A stretch of 13,205 nt of DNA. It comes from JAVZJR01 sp964435235 (lineage in GTDB: Archaea; Micrarchaeota; Micrarchaeia; Anstonellales; Bilamarchaeaceae). The notes under the pieces are model-generated. The model was given only the letters and a program-made list of their open reading frames with translations. It was not told the origin of the DNA and made no database searches. Shown one piece after another: positions 7,077 to 13,205 of this stretch. Numbering within the stretch: position 1 is the first letter of the stretch; the number at the start of each line of letters is the position of its first letter. Made by a program: the position numbers and the translations under genes. The stretch spans positions 1 through 13,205 of the forward strand of contig CAYSXZ010000008.1 in NCBI GenBank assembly GCA_964435235.1, written 5' to 3'.

Positions 7077-8093
7077 ATGCTTGTTATAGGATTAACAGGA
7101 GAAAACTGCGCAGGAAAGAGCACGGTTGCGGATTATCTGAAGAAAAAGGGATTCTATTTTCTTTCACTTTCAGATATTCTAAGAGAGGAACTTAAGGCGG
7201 AGGGAAAGGCGCTCACGAGAGAAAATCTTATAAACAAGGGAAACGACCTCCGTGCGAAATTCGGGCCGGGTGTCCTTGCGAAGAAAACAATCGCGAAGAT
7301 AGAAAAAGCAAGGGACAGAAATTACGTCATCGATTCGATTAGAACTCCTGGAGAGGTGGAAGAACTAAAAAAACTCCAAAACTTTTTCCTTCTTTACATA
7401 ACAGCGCCGCCAGAGGTTAGATTCGAAAGGATAAAGCGAAGGGATAGGGAAGAAGACCCGAAGACCTTCGAAGCGTTTTTGGAGATTGAAAAATTAGAAA
7501 TGGAAAATGCTGAAAAAACAAAACAAAATCTAAAGGCCACCTTCGCCCTTGCGGACAAAAAGATAGAAAACATAGGCAGCCTCTCCCTTCTTTACGAACA
7601 GGCGGACGCTGCACTTAGTGAATTTTCATCAGAGTTCAAGCTTGAAAGACCTAGTTGGGACGCATACTTCATGAGCATAGCAAAGCAAGTAGCAACTAGA
7701 AGTAATTGTATAAAGAGAAAGGTTGCAGCCGTCATCGTTCGAGATAAGCAGATAATATCAACTGGTTACAACGGCACCCCACGCGGAACAAGAAACTGCA
7801 ATGAGGGAGGATGCCCAAGATGCAACTCATTTGAAGAATCAGGAAAGAATCTTGAGGAATGTTTTTGCTCTCATGGTGAGGAGAACGCAATAGTCCAGGC
7901 AGCTTACAATGGTGTAAGCACGAAGGGTGCTACGATATATACAACGTTTTCTCCTTGTCTCCTTTGCACGAAAATGATAATCAACGCAGGGATAGTAGAA
8001 GTTATTTATAATGAGAAGTATCCAATCGCAGAAAGCGCTATGAGATTGCTAAAGGAAGCAGGTGTAAAGGTAAGACAATATAAGTTAGAGTGA
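7077..8093 (+). CDS. P-loop kinase-like / dCMP deaminase fusion
   Basis: A 338-residue two-domain protein. Residues 1 to about 175 form a P-loop NMP-kinase-like domain related to dephospho-CoA and adenylate kinases. It has Walker A GENCAGKS at 8-15, a DSIRTPGEV strand-loop near 86-94, and an arginine-rich lid (RFERIKRRDRE). Residues about 190-335 form a dCMP deaminase of the ComE type. The zinc and catalytic residues are H266 and E268 (HGE rather than the usual HAE), C294 and C297 (PCLLC). Extra cysteines at 241, 246, 249, 262 and 264 suggest a second zinc site. The deaminase converts dCMP to dUMP, feeding thymidylate synthesis. The same domain pair occurs in AvcD phage-defence deaminases and, in reduced form, in yeast Dcd1. 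Whether this one is housekeeping or defensive cannot be decided here. Its stop lies 3 bases from the convergent ATPase remnant. Confidence 0.9.
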   Translation: MLVIGLTGENCAGKSTVADYLKKKGFYFLSLSDILREELKAEGKALTRENLINKGNDLRAKFGPGVLAKKTIAKIEKARDRNYVIDSIRTPGEVEELKKLQNFFLLYITAPPEVRFERIKRRDREEDPKTFEAFLEIEKLEMENAEKTKQNLKATFALADKKIENIGSLSLLYEQADAALSEFSSEFKLERPSWDAYFMSIAKQVATRSNCIKRKVAAVIVRDKQIISTGYNGTPRGTRNCNEGGCPRCNSFEESGKNLEECFCSHGEENAIVQAAYNGVSTKGATIYTTFSPCLLCTKMIINAGIVEVIYNEKYPIAESAMRLLKEAGVKVRQYKLE

Positions 8094-8096
8094 TGG

Positions 8097-8650
8097 TTAC
8101 AACATTGCGAGAAACAGTGCTAACGGAATAACTGGCGGCTTTCTTTCTCTATAAAAACTTTTGGAGATGTAAACAAGGTTCTTTATTGGGCCGACCTTCT
8201 GGGAAAACGCGCCCTCTCTCTCAGTCCATTTCATCTCAAAACCAAGCAGACCATCTGGCGTGTGTGCAACCACATCTATCTCATACCCGTTCTTCCAGTA
8301 AGATACGTAATCATTTAGCCGCCTTCCCCGATATTTTCTCATTAAAAACCTCGCAAGATGGGATGCAAGGGTTGCCTCAGCAATGACTTCGGTTTTGTGC
8401 TCCACCGATTGCATGCACCACTCTTCGCACAGATGCCAGATAAACGGGTCCTGAAGATGAAGTTTTTTATTCTTGGCAAATTCCTTAGTTCCAGTGTTCG
8501 GGTTTTTGCATAGAGGGGGAGCTCCTCAAGATTCAGGGGAATCCATCTTTTTTCATGCTCCCTCCACTGAGTAAGATGTACATCGTTTTCTATCTTTCCT
8601 TCCCACCAGATATTCTGCTTCGCCAGAAGAGGCAAATATTCGCTCTCCAT
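8097..8650 (-). pseudogene. Remnant of a COG1373-type AAA+ ATPase
   Basis: Two pieces of one archaeal ATPase gene survive in different frames. From ATG 8650 the first 45 residues include LLAKQNIWWEGKIENDVHLT, like the N-terminus of the family just before the P-loop. Around 8500-8530 the reading shifts to the other frame. That frame carries NPNTGTKEFAKNKKLHLQDPFIWHL, split here at about 8478, and then a C-terminal nuclease-fold segment with YWKNGYEIDVVAHTPDG and FEMKW. The Walker A, Walker B and helical core, normally some 200 residues, are missing. So there is an internal deletion as well as a frameshift, and no functional ATPase can be made. A strong TATA-like element (8655-8668) survives in front. 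Its spacing would fit initiation at TTG 8635 better than at the ATG. The intact family is common in archaea, function poorly known. Confidence 0.75.
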
Positions 8651-8714
8651 ATCAATTTTTATAAAAACGATATTGCTGGCGGAACATACGTATTACTGTC
8701 AGAGATGGCCGTCA

Positions 8715-9242
8715 TTAGAATAAGAAATCCTGAACTGCCAGCATTCCAAGATATGCAAGAAGGACATACCTGAATGTTCTTCCAGCAACGCATGCAAGTA
8801 GGAACTTCCATACGGGTATTTTTAGAGCACCGGCGAGGAGGCCAGCAACATCAAAAAAAGGATTTGGGAGAAATGCAAGCAGAAATATCGCAACAGAACC
8901 GTATTTTTTAATCGCTTCCTTGTACTCGTTGAATTTTCTACTGCTAAGTCCTGTTGCTCCGTTACCGACCATATAACCAGTTATCTCTCCGAGCCCGCTT
9001 CCAACCCCAGCTACAATTCCGACGAGATAAGGATTAAGTCCTAAGAGAGTTACAGCAGTTATTACAGCAACCCAACCAGGAGCAGGGAAGATTATGGTTG
9101 CAGCGCTTAAGAACAATGCGAGAAACACGCCAACATAACCAAGGTCGCCAAGTGCGGCTATCTCGTTCTGGAATAACAGAACTAATAAGCCAATAAGAAT
9201 TCCAAAGATTATCTCCAATATGTTTTTTATCTTCTCATCCAT
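8715..9242 (-). CDS. VTT/DedA-type membrane protein (YqaA-like)
   Basis: A 175-residue integral membrane protein with about five hydrophobic segments and the VTT (DedA/SNARE-associated) signature. This includes a re-entrant loop region (IIFPAPGWVAVITAVTLLG), a glycine-rich GVGSGLGEITGYMVG stretch, and the later FLPNPFFDVAGLLAGAL with a conserved arginine in CVAGRTFRY. Members of the wider family are linked to lipid flipping or scrambling across membranes. The substrate of this branch is unknown. It starts nine bases after the stop of the flavin reductase-like gene, on the same strand and with no promoter of its own in the gap, so the two are probably co-transcribed. The length fits the short YqaA-like branch. 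The stop is TAA. Confidence 0.85.
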   Translation of the reverse strand: MDEKIKNILEIIFGILIGLLVLLFQNEIAALGDLGYVGVFLALFLSAATIIFPAPGWVAVITAVTLLGLNPYLVGIVAGVGSGLGEITGYMVGNGATGLSSRKFNEYKEAIKKYGSVAIFLLAFLPNPFFDVAGLLAGALKIPVWKFLLACVAGRTFRYVLLAYLGMLAVQDFLF

Positions 9243-9251
9243 TCAAACCAT

Positions 9252-9719
9252 CTATACCTCTACGAATTCCGTCCCGCCTGTATGATACAATCCCTTTGTC
9301 TGCCTTCTCTTCACAACGTTAATTGCCTTGCCGATGAAAACAACGTGATCTCCGGTTTCTATCTCTCTTTCCACCTCGCATTCTATGGTTGCAGGTGCAT
9401 CCGCGATCATGACTGTCTTTTTTCCTTCTTCGCGTTTCCAACCAGTTGCTGCAAACTTATCTATATCATTTCCGGATTTCGAGCCGCACAGAACTACGCC
9501 ATCCTGCATATCTGGAGAAGCGAGATTTATCGCGAATGCCTTTGATTTGTGGATAAGCGAATATGTGAATCTCTTTTTTGCAATCGCGACGCCGAACATA
9601 GGAGGGTCGAAGGAAAGGGGAAAGCACCAAGCAGCAGGCATTATGCTCTCCTTGCCGCCAGCCCTCGCGCTTATCAACACCACTCGCATTGGATAGAGAA
9701 GATGATAGATTTTTTCCAT
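9252..9719 (-). CDS. Flavin reductase-like FMN-binding protein
   Basis: A 155-residue protein of the flavin reductase-like split-barrel family, which binds FMN and includes flavoredoxins and flavin reductases. The expected features are RVVLISARAGGKESIMPAAW near residue 13, SFDPPMFGVAI, the KSKAFAINLAS strand, and a late HTGGTEFVEV. I start it at ATG 9719 because a TATA-like element lies about 25 bases upstream; an in-frame TTG at 9731 would add four residues but sits too close to that element. The cytoplasmic protein probably shuttles electrons between flavin and a redox partner or copes with oxygen or NO, but no partner is encoded next to it apart from the VTT membrane protein downstream. 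The stop is TAG with a TGA three codons later. Confidence 0.88.
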   Translation of the reverse strand: MEKIYHLLYPMRVVLISARAGGKESIMPAAWCFPLSFDPPMFGVAIAKKRFTYSLIHKSKAFAINLASPDMQDGVVLCGSKSGNDIDKFAATGWKREEGKKTVMIADAPATIECEVEREIETGDHVVFIGKAINVVKRRQTKGLYHTGGTEFVEV

Positions 9720-9738
9720 GAGTTCAATCAACTTATCA

Positions 9739-9749
9739 TTTTTTAAAAA
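9739..9749. promoter_or_regulatory. Shared TATA-like element for tRNA-Gly and flavin reductase
   Basis: TTTTTTAAAAA is nearly symmetric. Its centre is about 25 bases from the flavin reductase ATG on the minus strand and about 31 bases from the first base of the tRNA on the plus strand. Both distances fit archaeal initiation, so one element may direct both transcripts. Confidence 0.45.
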
Positions 9750-9790
9750 CTTTCTATAAACACTAAGTCATTACTGCGACCGTAGTCTAG

Positions 9791-9804
9791 ATATTACTGG
9801 ACAA
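9791..9804 (+). other. Probable D-loop intron of tRNA-Gly
   Basis: An insertion of about 14 bases after tRNA position 15. The surroundings can form a weak bulge-helix-bulge: CTA (9787-9789) with TAG (9809-9811), a 3-base bulge GAT, a 4-bp helix ATTA/TGGT with two G-U pairs, and a 3-base bulge CAA. Cutting in those bulges would remove 12 bases (9792-9803) and leave a D-loop two bases longer. Exact borders are uncertain. Confidence 0.5.
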
Positions 9805-9846
9805 TGGTTAGGATACGAGATTGCCAATCTCGCGACCCGGGTTCGA

Positions 9847-9882
9847 GAGTTCGAGTGGCTAAAAATGTCATAGAAGCCGATA
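9847..9882 (+). other. Probable T-loop intron of tRNA-Gly
   Basis: An insertion of 36 bases after tRNA position 58; because both borders carry an A, the cut could also be one base earlier with the same product. It contains a hairpin GGCT/AGCC (9857-9860 with 9875-9878). It starts with a second copy of GTTCGAG (9849-9855), repeating the T-loop motif at 9841-9847. I could not draw a strict bulge-helix-bulge. Confidence 0.5.
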
Positions 9883-9916
9883 ACCCCGGCGGTCGCACAT
9901 TTTCGAAAATACATAA

Positions 9917-9923
9917 GGAAGGT
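9917..9923 (+). promoter_or_regulatory. Ribosome binding site of the SerK-like gene
   Basis: GGAAGGT lies eight bases before the ATG at 9932. This is unlike the leaderless genes around it and suggests that translation starts on a message with a leader, perhaps one that begins at the tRNA promoter. Confidence 0.45.
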
Positions 9924-9931
9924 CTGAGTTT

Positions 9932-10741
9932 ATGGCTGAAAAGATATCTTCTGTTTTGGAAGAGATGCTGAACAATCTAGAAATAAGAGAAGTTAAAACA
10001 CTCTACGGCCACGAGCAAACAATTTCACGTAATCTAAAGAGACTTAAAGAAGCCATGCTGAATATAGGCCAGCTTGTAGATCCCATAATAATCGATAAAA
10101 GAACAGGAGTTGTCTTAGACGGAAACCATCGCCTAAGGGTTCTTGACATAATAGAATGTCCATATGCTGTATGCCAGACGGTAGATTACCAAAGCAACGA
10201 TATTCGTGTTGGTACTTGGCATCTAGCAGTTTCCAAAAGCATAGAGGAGCTTGCAAAGTTGGATTCCATAAAATACGAGAAGGTTGATAGAGAAGCAGGA
10301 GAAGAAGCGATCAAAAATCTTCGTGCTCCATTCATGGTAATCTCAAAAGATAACCAAACATATCTACTCAATCCAGGAAACTATAAATTGAAGGAGATGA
10401 TAGAAGAGCAAAGCTACATAATAACATTACTTGAAAAAAACGAAGTCGATTACATACCAGATGAGGAGATAGATACCCTTCGAGCGATGGGTAAAAGTAT
10501 CTTATACCGCAAGGCGTACACAAAGGAGGAGATAATAAAAGCAGCACATGATCATACGCCATTCCCACCAAAATCTACTAGACACATAATCCCAAACAGA
10601 ATAATAAGATTGAACATGCGGCTCGGCTGGCTTCATCTTGATAAGGAAAGTGCTATGAAAGAACTGCAGGAAATGCTTAGCAAAAGGGTTTATGCAGGCA
10701 ACGTAAGGAAGTATTACGAGCCGGTAATTGTAATATATTAA
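9932..10741 (+). CDS. ParB/sulfiredoxin-fold protein, SerK-like
   Basis: A 269-residue protein with a ParB/sulfiredoxin-type fold at its N-terminus. Seen here are HEQT at 27-30, then VDPIIIDKRTGVVLDGNHRL with the D-G-x-H-R core at 63-67. The C-terminal part has PFPPKSTRHIIPNR near 210, a region shared with the archaeal free serine kinase SerK and bacterial SbnI. Those enzymes phosphorylate L-serine with ADP or ATP, feeding cysteine synthesis in some archaea; the histidine-glutamate and D-G-x-H-R regions line their active site. The asparagine in DGNHR replaces a histidine common in that motif. I assign the family, not the reaction: a nucleotide-binding ParB-like regulator is the alternative. 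It starts 34 bases after the tRNA-Gly and converges with the HEPN gene, overlapping its extended stop by four bases. Confidence 0.85.
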   Translation: MAEKISSVLEEMLNNLEIREVKTLYGHEQTISRNLKRLKEAMLNIGQLVDPIIIDKRTGVVLDGNHRLRVLDIIECPYAVCQTVDYQSNDIRVGTWHLAVSKSIEELAKLDSIKYEKVDREAGEEAIKNLRAPFMVISKDNQTYLLNPGNYKLKEMIEEQSYIITLLEKNEVDYIPDEEIDTLRAMGKSILYRKAYTKEEIIKAAHDHTPFPPKSTRHIIPNRIIRLNMRLGWLHLDKESAMKELQEMLSKRVYAGNVRKYYEPVIVIY

Positions 10742-11223
10742 TCCCAGTAGGGCGGCTTCCAGTGGCTCTTATAAGGCGGTTCCCATTCCCCTTTCAAAAA
10801 TTTTATAATCATTTTTGCGCCTTCCAAAAATTCCTTTGCCTACTGGATTGCAGCCGTCGCTGAGTTTTCTGAGTAAACAAGGCCATAATCAGCATCTTCA
10901 CGAAACCTCATACAATCCCTGAACCGATTGAAATGTTCTCTGTTCATCGCACCAGAGTCAATAAAGAGTGCCTTAAGTGCTATCGAAAGACAGTAGTGGC
11001 TCTTTTCGCGGTACCCCTTGCTGAGAACAAGTGCCTTTGCTGTGTGGAACATAGAATAATATGCCTGTACTGTGGCCCACTTGAAGTCTTTCTCTGCTGC
11101 TGAATTCTTTGCGCTTTTAAGGTCAGATTCTGCGATCTTCAGTTCCTTTTTCACCAGATCTGGCTGCAGCCTTTCCTTTGCCAGTTTTCCTTCTTGCATG
11201 CATCTTTCAAATCGTTCGTCCAT
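10738..11223 (-). CDS. HEPN-domain protein with an in-frame TAG
   Basis: A HEPN-domain protein of the COG1895 type: a helical bundle with the signature MRFREDADYGLVY, preceded by VQAYYSMFHTAKALVLSKGY. HEPN proteins beside a nucleotidyltransferase often act as toxin and antitoxin. The chosen start is ATG 11223, with GGTGA five bases before it; a GTG at 11232 is the alternative. Codon 128 is TAG (10842-10840), inside the last HEPN helix after SENSATAAIQ. The same frame then continues with family-like sequence, AKEFLEGAKMIIKFLKGEW, and a tryptophan- and proline-rich tail, to TAA at 10740. With readthrough the protein has 161 residues; without it, 127 and an incomplete domain. Causes could be a nonsense mutation, a sequencing error or suppression. 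The usual RX4-6H RNase motif of HEPN toxins is not evident. Confidence 0.75.
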
Positions 11224-11224
11224 G

Positions 11225-11470
11225 CTATTCACCAGAAAGCTCTATGCCATGCTGTACTCTATCATATAATGGTTTATCCTTTTGCCGAAGCTCAGCGTAT
11301 TCGACTGGGTCTAGAATAATTGCTTGAAGTTTGGGATAATTATCAAGATTAAACTCTTGCGTTCTTCTCATGACTCTGGTTTGTCCCATAGCTTTTAAGG
11401 CAGCGGAAACTGCTTTGCCACGATACAGCGGCTTAAAAGCTGTAGGTTTCCTGACATTCGCAAGGCAAAA
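11225..11470 (-). pseudogene. C-terminal fragment of an MNT-type nucleotidyltransferase
   Basis: The frame is open from 11470, just after an in-frame TAA (11473-11471), to TAG at 11227-11225. It has no start codon in a plausible place before ATG 11389. Its end, AIILDPVEYAELRQKDKPLY followed by DRVQHGIELSGE, resembles the C-terminus of minimal nucleotidyltransferases that pair with HEPN proteins. The catalytic GS...DxD part is absent, so it cannot transfer nucleotides. Its stop is one base before the HEPN ATG, the usual coupled arrangement of such pairs. Identification rests on about 45 residues and on the neighbour, so it is moderate. The HEPN gene may therefore have lost its antitoxin. Confidence 0.55.
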
Positions 11471-11497
11471 TTAGTGACTAACTTGTTACACCAAGGG

Positions 11498-11506
11498 CTT
11501 TTAAAC
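11498..11506 (+). promoter_or_regulatory. TATA-like element of the HEAT-repeat gene
   Basis: CTTTTAAAC is centred about 26 bases before the ATG at 11529, with no ribosome binding site in between. Confidence 0.5.
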
Positions 11507-11528
11507 CTTTCCTTGCATCGATTATAAC

Positions 11529-13205
11529 ATGAATAATGGAGGAAAAGAATTCTACAACAAGATAATAGATTTACTCAGGAGAGAAGAAGTAGAAGAAATA
11601 GTTTTAATTGGAAAACCTGCGGTTCCTGCTTTGATTTATGCATTGAAAGATAAGAATGAGTTTGTGCGAAGGGATGCTGCTTGGCTACTTGGAGAAATTG
11701 CAGAAGCAAATCCTGGTAGTACTAAGATTTTGAAGGCAGTTCCTGCTTTGATTAAAGCATTGAAAGATAAGAATGGGGGCGTGCGAATGGAGGCTGCTGA
11801 GGCACTTGGAAAAATCGGCTTTGATAAAGTTCCTGAAGAGAAAAGAATAGAGGTTGAGGTGCTTGCTTTTCTGATTCTAAATAAAACAGATGACATTGTT
11901 AAGATCGGGAATGATGCGGTTCCTATTTTGATTGATGCATTGAAAGATGAAGAGTGGCGTGTGGAATGGAATGCTGTCGAGGCACTTGTTAAGATAGGAG
12001 AGACTGCAGTTCCTGCTTTGATTGATGTATTGAAAGATAAGGATAAAGACGAGGATGTGCGATGGGACGCTGCTAAGGCACTTAGAGAAATTGCAGAAAC
12101 AAATCCTAGTAGTACTGAGATTTCGAAGGCGGTTCCTGCTTTGATTGATGCATTGAAAGATGAAGGTTGGGATGTGCCAAAGGGGGCTGCTGAGACACTT
12201 GTTAAGATAGGAGAGACTGCAGTTCCTGCTTTGATTGATGTATTGAAAGATAAGGATAAGGATGTGCGAGAGAGGGCTGCTGAGACACTTGTTAAGATAG
12301 GAGAGACTGCAGTTCCTGCTTTGATTGATGTATTGAAAGATGAAGATAGGAATGTGCGATGGGACGCTGCTAAGGCACTTAGAGAAATTGCAGAAACAAA
12401 TCCTAGTAGTACTGAGATTTCGAAGGCGGTTCCTGCTTTGATTGATGCATTGAAAGATAAGGATGGGAATGTGCAAAGGGAGGCTGCTGAGACACTTGAA
12501 AAAATAGGCTTTGATAAAGTTCCAGAAGAGAAAAGAATAGAGGTTAAGGTGCTTGCTTTTCTGATTCTAGAAAAAACAGATAAAATTGTTAGTATCGGGA
12601 ATGATGCAGTCCCTGCTTTGATTGATGCATTGAAAGATGAGAATGAGTTTGTGCGAAGGGAGGCTGCTGAGGCACTTGGAAAAATTGCAGAAGCAAATCC
12701 TGGTAGTACTGAGATTTTGAAAGCAGTTCCTGCTTTGATTGATGCATTGAAAGATAAGGAGTGGAGTGTGCGAAGGTGGGCTGCTAAGGCACTTGGAAAA
12801 ATCGGAGTAAATGATGAACAGTTTGAAACGATTATTGAAATGCTGAAGAATGGAGAAAGATGGGAAGAACGGCATGGGGCAGTAATGGCACTCGGTTATC
12901 TAAAAGATATAAGAGCAGTCCCTGCTTTGATTGATGCATTGAAAGATGAGAATGAGTTTGTGCGAATGGAGGCTGCTGAGGCACTTGGAAAAATTGCAGA
13001 AGCAAATCCTGGTAATACTGAGATTTTGAAGGCAGTTCCTGCTTTGATTGATGCATTGAAAGATGAAGATAGGAGTGTGCGAAGGAGGGCTGCTAAGGCA
13101 CTTGGAAAAATCGGAGTAAATGATGAACAGTTTGAAACGATTATTGAAATGCTGAAGAATGGAGAAAGATGGGAAGAACGGCATGGGGCAGTAATGGCAC
13201 TCGGT
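11529..13205 (+). CDS. HEAT/PBS-lyase-type repeat protein, 3'-truncated
   Basis: The frame is open from ATG 11529 to the last base of the window, 559 codons without a stop, so the gene continues beyond it. After a short leader (NNGGKEFYNKIIDLLRREEV) it is built from HEAT-like units of about 33 residues. The typical unit is AVPALIDALKDEDRNVR followed by WDAAKALREI. At intervals a longer insert occurs: FDKVPEEKRIEVEVLAFLIL, or VNDEQFETIIEMLKNGERWE. Such solenoids bind proteins or nucleic acids and have no enzymatic residues of their own. No signal peptide or membrane segment is visible. The start fits a leaderless message from the element near 11502. Units are almost identical in DNA, pointing to recent duplication. 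All minus-strand frames here are shadows of this gene. Partners and function are unknown. Confidence 0.9.
   Translation, partial: MNNGGKEFYNKIIDLLRREEVEEIVLIGKPAVPALIYALKDKNEFVRRDAAWLLGEIAEANPGSTKILKAVPALIKALKDKNGGVRMEAAEALGKIGFDKVPEEKRIEVEVLAFLILNKTDDIVKIGNDAVPILIDALKDEEWRVEWNAVEALVKIGETAVPALIDVLKDKDKDEDVRWDAAKALREIAETNPSSTEISKAVPALIDALKDEGWDVPKGAAETLVKIGETAVPALIDVLKDKDKDVRERAAETLVKIGETAVPALIDVLKDEDRNVRWDAAKALREIAETNPSSTEISKAVPALIDALKDKDGNVQREAAETLEKIGFDKVPEEKRIEVKVLAFLILEKTDKIVSIGNDAVPALIDALKDENEFVRREAAEALGKIAEANPGSTEILKAVPALIDALKDKEWSVRRWAAKALGKIGVNDEQFETIIEMLKNGERWEERHGAVMALGYLKDIRAVPALIDALKDENEFVRMEAAEALGKIAEANPGNTEILKAVPALIDALKDEDRSVRRRAAKALGKIGVNDEQFETIIEMLKNGERWEERHGAVMALG
12057..12457 (+). 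repeat. 297-bp periodic duplication in the HEAT gene
   Basis: A block of about 104 bases at 12057-12160 recurs at 12354-12457 without a visible difference, an offset of 297 bases or 99 codons. A shorter block starting GTTAAGATAGGAGAGACTGC occurs three times near 11988, 12199 and 12289. Being a multiple of three, the duplications keep the frame. Confidence 0.75.
12607..13205 (+). repeat. 309-bp tandem duplication in the HEAT gene
   Basis: Bases 12607-12896 recur at 12916-13205, an offset of 309 bases or 103 codons. By eye there are about eight differences, all in the first 175 bases; the last 115 or so are identical. The second copy runs into the window edge, so more copies may follow. Confidence 0.8.

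Larger units (their letters stand above)
9776..9897 (+). tRNA. tRNA-Gly(GCC), interrupted in the D-loop and T-loop
   Basis: The acceptor strands GCGACCG (9776-9782) and CGGTCGC (9890-9896) pair perfectly, followed by discriminator A. The anticodon arm CGAGA-TTGCCAA-TCTCG (9816-9832) reads anticodon GCC, for glycine. The D stem is GTCT/GGAT and the T stem is CCGGG/CCCGG (9837-9841 and 9885-9889). As it stands the gene is 122 bases. Removing 14 bases from the D-loop (9791-9804) and 36 from the T-loop (9847-9882) leaves a normal 72-base tRNA with T-loop TTCGAAC. No CCA is encoded. The insertions are most simply archaeal introns, removed by the splicing endonuclease. If they are not spliced the tRNA could not fold normally. 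The four stems and standard loop bases argue against a random decayed copy. Confidence 0.88.

Noticed and set aside
11636..13184. Several minus-strand frames of 74 to 199 codons rich in Ser, Asn and Cys with repeated motifs such as QCINQSRN
   Set aside because: They are the reverse reading of the HEAT-repeat gene, whose plus-strand frame is open for 559 codons with a promoter and family-like units. The motif repeats only because the gene repeats.
11529..13205. A CRISPR array or non-coding tandem repeat
   Set aside because: The repeats have no unique spacers, differ in length, keep the frame and encode HEAT-like units.

Overview
The window looks archaeal. Several genes have an AT-rich TATA-like element centred about 25 to 28 bases upstream of the start codon and no ribosome binding site, the pattern of leaderless archaeal transcripts. 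The protein families point the same way: an MTH895-type thioredoxin, a carbon monoxide dehydrogenase with a CX3C-type ferredoxin, a SerK-like ParB-fold protein, a COG1373-type ATPase and an MNT/HEPN pair. The tRNA is a recognisable tRNA-Gly(GCC) but is interrupted in two loops, as in some archaeal tRNA genes. CooS and low-potential ferredoxins suggest an anaerobe. The lineage cannot be fixed from the sequence.

Layout. Positions 1-1998 (+) hold two proteins I do not recognise, the first cut by the window edge. Positions 2001-6054 (-) form a tightly packed six-gene operon, read as arsR, thioredoxin, UPF0718 permease, ferredoxin, cooS and a small membrane protein. A 9-bp inverted repeat lies over the arsR start. 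cooS carries a one-base frameshift, yet every cluster ligand I looked for is present on the two sides. Positions 6061-6374 hold no convincing gene. Positions 6375-6923 (-) encode a membrane protein resembling an ECF-type S component, divergent from a P-loop kinase/dCMP deaminase fusion (7077-8093, +). Behind the fusion, convergently, is a broken AAA+ ATPase (8097-8650, -). Next is a two-gene minus-strand operon: a flavin reductase-like protein (9719-9252) followed by a VTT/DedA-type membrane protein (9242-8715). A near-symmetric TATA-like element appears to serve both the flavin reductase and the tRNA-Gly (9776-9897, +). The SerK-like gene (9932-10741) starts 34 bases after the tRNA. It converges on a HEPN-domain gene with an in-frame TAG, preceded by a nucleotidyltransferase fragment that has lost its catalytic part. 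From 11529 to the window end an open frame of 559 codons encodes HEAT-like repeats, with recent 297-bp and 309-bp internal duplications.

How the genes fit together. The six-gene unit is the most coherent system: a metal or redox-sensing ArsR regulator appears to control a CO dehydrogenase with its ferredoxin, together with a thiol-redox protein and a CxC permease. The region from 7077 to 13205 has an accessory or defence flavour (kinase-deaminase fusion, broken ATPase, decayed MNT/HEPN pair, expanding repeat protein). Three genes there or in the operon show broken frames. That is either real decay or assembly error; an unusual reading of TAG is a third option for one of them.
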